This document shows positions 6,384 to 7,006 of a DNA stretch of 7,006 nt, one piece after another. The notes under the pieces are model-generated. The model was given only the letters and a program-made list of their open reading frames with translations. It had not been told where the DNA came from and made no database searches. Numbering within the stretch: position 1 is the first letter of the stretch; every line of letters begins with the position of its first letter. The position numbers were made by a program, and so were the translations under genes. Source of the stretch: Robiginitomaculum sp036478975 (GTDB taxonomy: Bacteria; Pseudomonadota; Alphaproteobacteria; Caulobacterales; Maricaulaceae); assembly GCA_036478975.1 (NCBI GenBank), contig JAZGFA010000004.1, positions 1 through 7,006 on the forward strand, in the 5' to 3' direction.

Positions 6384-7006
6384 GGGGACACTCCGAGCGG
6401 GCGCGGCAAAACGCCTATGATTTTGGCGCTATCAATAGCGGCAAGGCGTCCGTCGTTCGGCGCAATATAATCCGGCGTTACAAATAGGCTATGGCTGTCA
6501 CTTTGGGTCTGCAGTTTGGCCTGCGGGAGCGCCTTAATAAGCTGGGCCGCCTGCGCGGTTAAAAGCCCTATCAGGCTTTGGTCTGATCCAGAGCTGGCAA
6601 TATCGGCGTCCGCCACGGCCACCGCCTTGGGCCAGTCCCAGTTACCCGTGCGCGGCAAGGCCGCGAGAATATGCAAATGCTCCATCGCTCCGCCTTTGCA
6701 CAGGGCCGTCCACCATAAATTCATCCCGCCCGGAGCCGGCAAAATCGCCACGGCCTCAGACTCGCTTATCGCCATTGTCAACGCGGCGCTCGTCGTCGGA
6801 TAAGAAATCGCGGGAAGCGCGCCGCCGAAACGGTCCCGCACGAGCGACCACGCCGCCAGCGCGTCGCCCTCTAAGGCCACATGCAGGCGCATCGGCCCTT
6901 GCAGGGCGAGGCTGGCGCTCATCAGCTCGGCCATAATGGTGGAAACAAGCTGGGCGGGGGTATCGCCGGAGCGGGCTGCGAGGTCACGCACATGGCTTTC
7001 CTCGCG
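6380..7006 (-). CDS. Chorismate-mutase-family protein, C-terminal 208 residues (5' end off right edge)
   Basis: The frame is open to the window edge, so the GTG at 6991-6989 is probably internal. The first visible residues (REESHVRDLAARSG through AELMSASLALQG, 1-36) look like the last helix region of an AroQ-type chorismate mutase, the enzyme that converts chorismate to prephenate. The rest matches, from memory, the long C-terminal extension of alphaproteobacterial chorismate mutases: RDRFGG (57-62), VAILP (86-90), a Trp pair (98-99), SGSDQSL (139-145) and a closing KIIGVLPRP (195-203). These landmarks resemble a shortened prephenate dehydratase domain plus an ACT-like end, but the dehydratase TRF motif is absent (see findings). 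The GTGA overlap with tyrA places both in one operon for tyrosine (and perhaps phenylalanine) synthesis. The mutase active-site residues are mostly outside the window, so activity cannot be confirmed. The alternative is a P-protein that has lost dehydratase function. Confidence 0.75.
   Translation of the reverse strand, partial: REESHVRDLAARSGDTPAQLVSTIMAELMSASLALQGPMRLHVALEGDALAAWSLVRDRFGGALPAISYPTTSAALTMAISESEAVAILPAPGGMNLWWTALCKGGAMEHLHILAALPRTGNWDWPKAVAVADADIASSGSDQSLIGLLTAQAAQLIKALPQAKLQTQSDSHSLFVTPDYIAPNDGRLAAIDSAKIIGVLPRPLGVSP
6391..6394 (-). promoter_or_regulatory. Ribosome binding site of tyrA inside the upstream gene
   Basis: GGAG on the minus strand lies seven bases before the GTG of tyrA and within the last codons of the mutase-family gene. 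Together with the GTGA start/stop overlap it supports the unusual GTG start and indicates translational coupling. Confidence 0.7.

Overview
The window looks like ordinary chromosomal DNA from an alphaproteobacterium of moderate GC content (judged by eye, not counted). Three things point there: a stand-alone NDUFS6-type CHCC zinc protein, a chorismate mutase with a long C-terminal extension directly upstream of tyrA, and a YadG-type ABC ATPase with a Lys-rich insert after its A-loop tyrosine. I cannot name the genus. There is no rRNA, tRNA, CRISPR array, transposon or phage gene.

Layout. Positions 1-1847 (minus) encode the N-terminal two thirds of DNA polymerase I (polA); the gene runs off the left edge. 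A divergent spacer (1848-2039) holds a plausible polA promoter and leads rightwards into a membrane-anchored TonB-domain protein (2040-3047, plus). This converges on a 66-residue zinc protein (3070-3270, minus). A short divergent spacer follows, then a YadG-like ABC ATPase (3358-4308, plus) and pheS (4391-5467, plus). pheS meets tyrA (5469-6383, minus) tail to tail with one base between the stop codons. tyrA is translationally coupled by a GTGA overlap to an upstream chorismate-mutase-family gene (6380-7006, minus) whose N-terminus lies off the right edge.

How the genes fit together. The right-hand third has an aromatic amino acid theme: the mutase-family protein is expected to turn chorismate into prephenate, TyrA carries prephenate towards tyrosine, and the convergent pheS encodes the catalytic subunit of the enzyme that charges tRNA-Phe. 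The left half is a mix of housekeeping genes (replication and repair, respiratory complex I assembly) and envelope or transport genes without their usual partners: no exbB/exbD beside the TonB-like gene, no permease beside the ABC ATPase, and no pheT directly after pheS.

The observation most worth following up is the C-terminal part of the mutase-family protein. By eye it keeps the order of landmarks of a shortened prephenate dehydratase domain followed by an ACT-like segment, but it lacks the dehydratase catalytic Thr-Arg-Phe motif. It may be a decayed or repurposed P-protein. I see no clear evidence of a wholly new multi-gene system.
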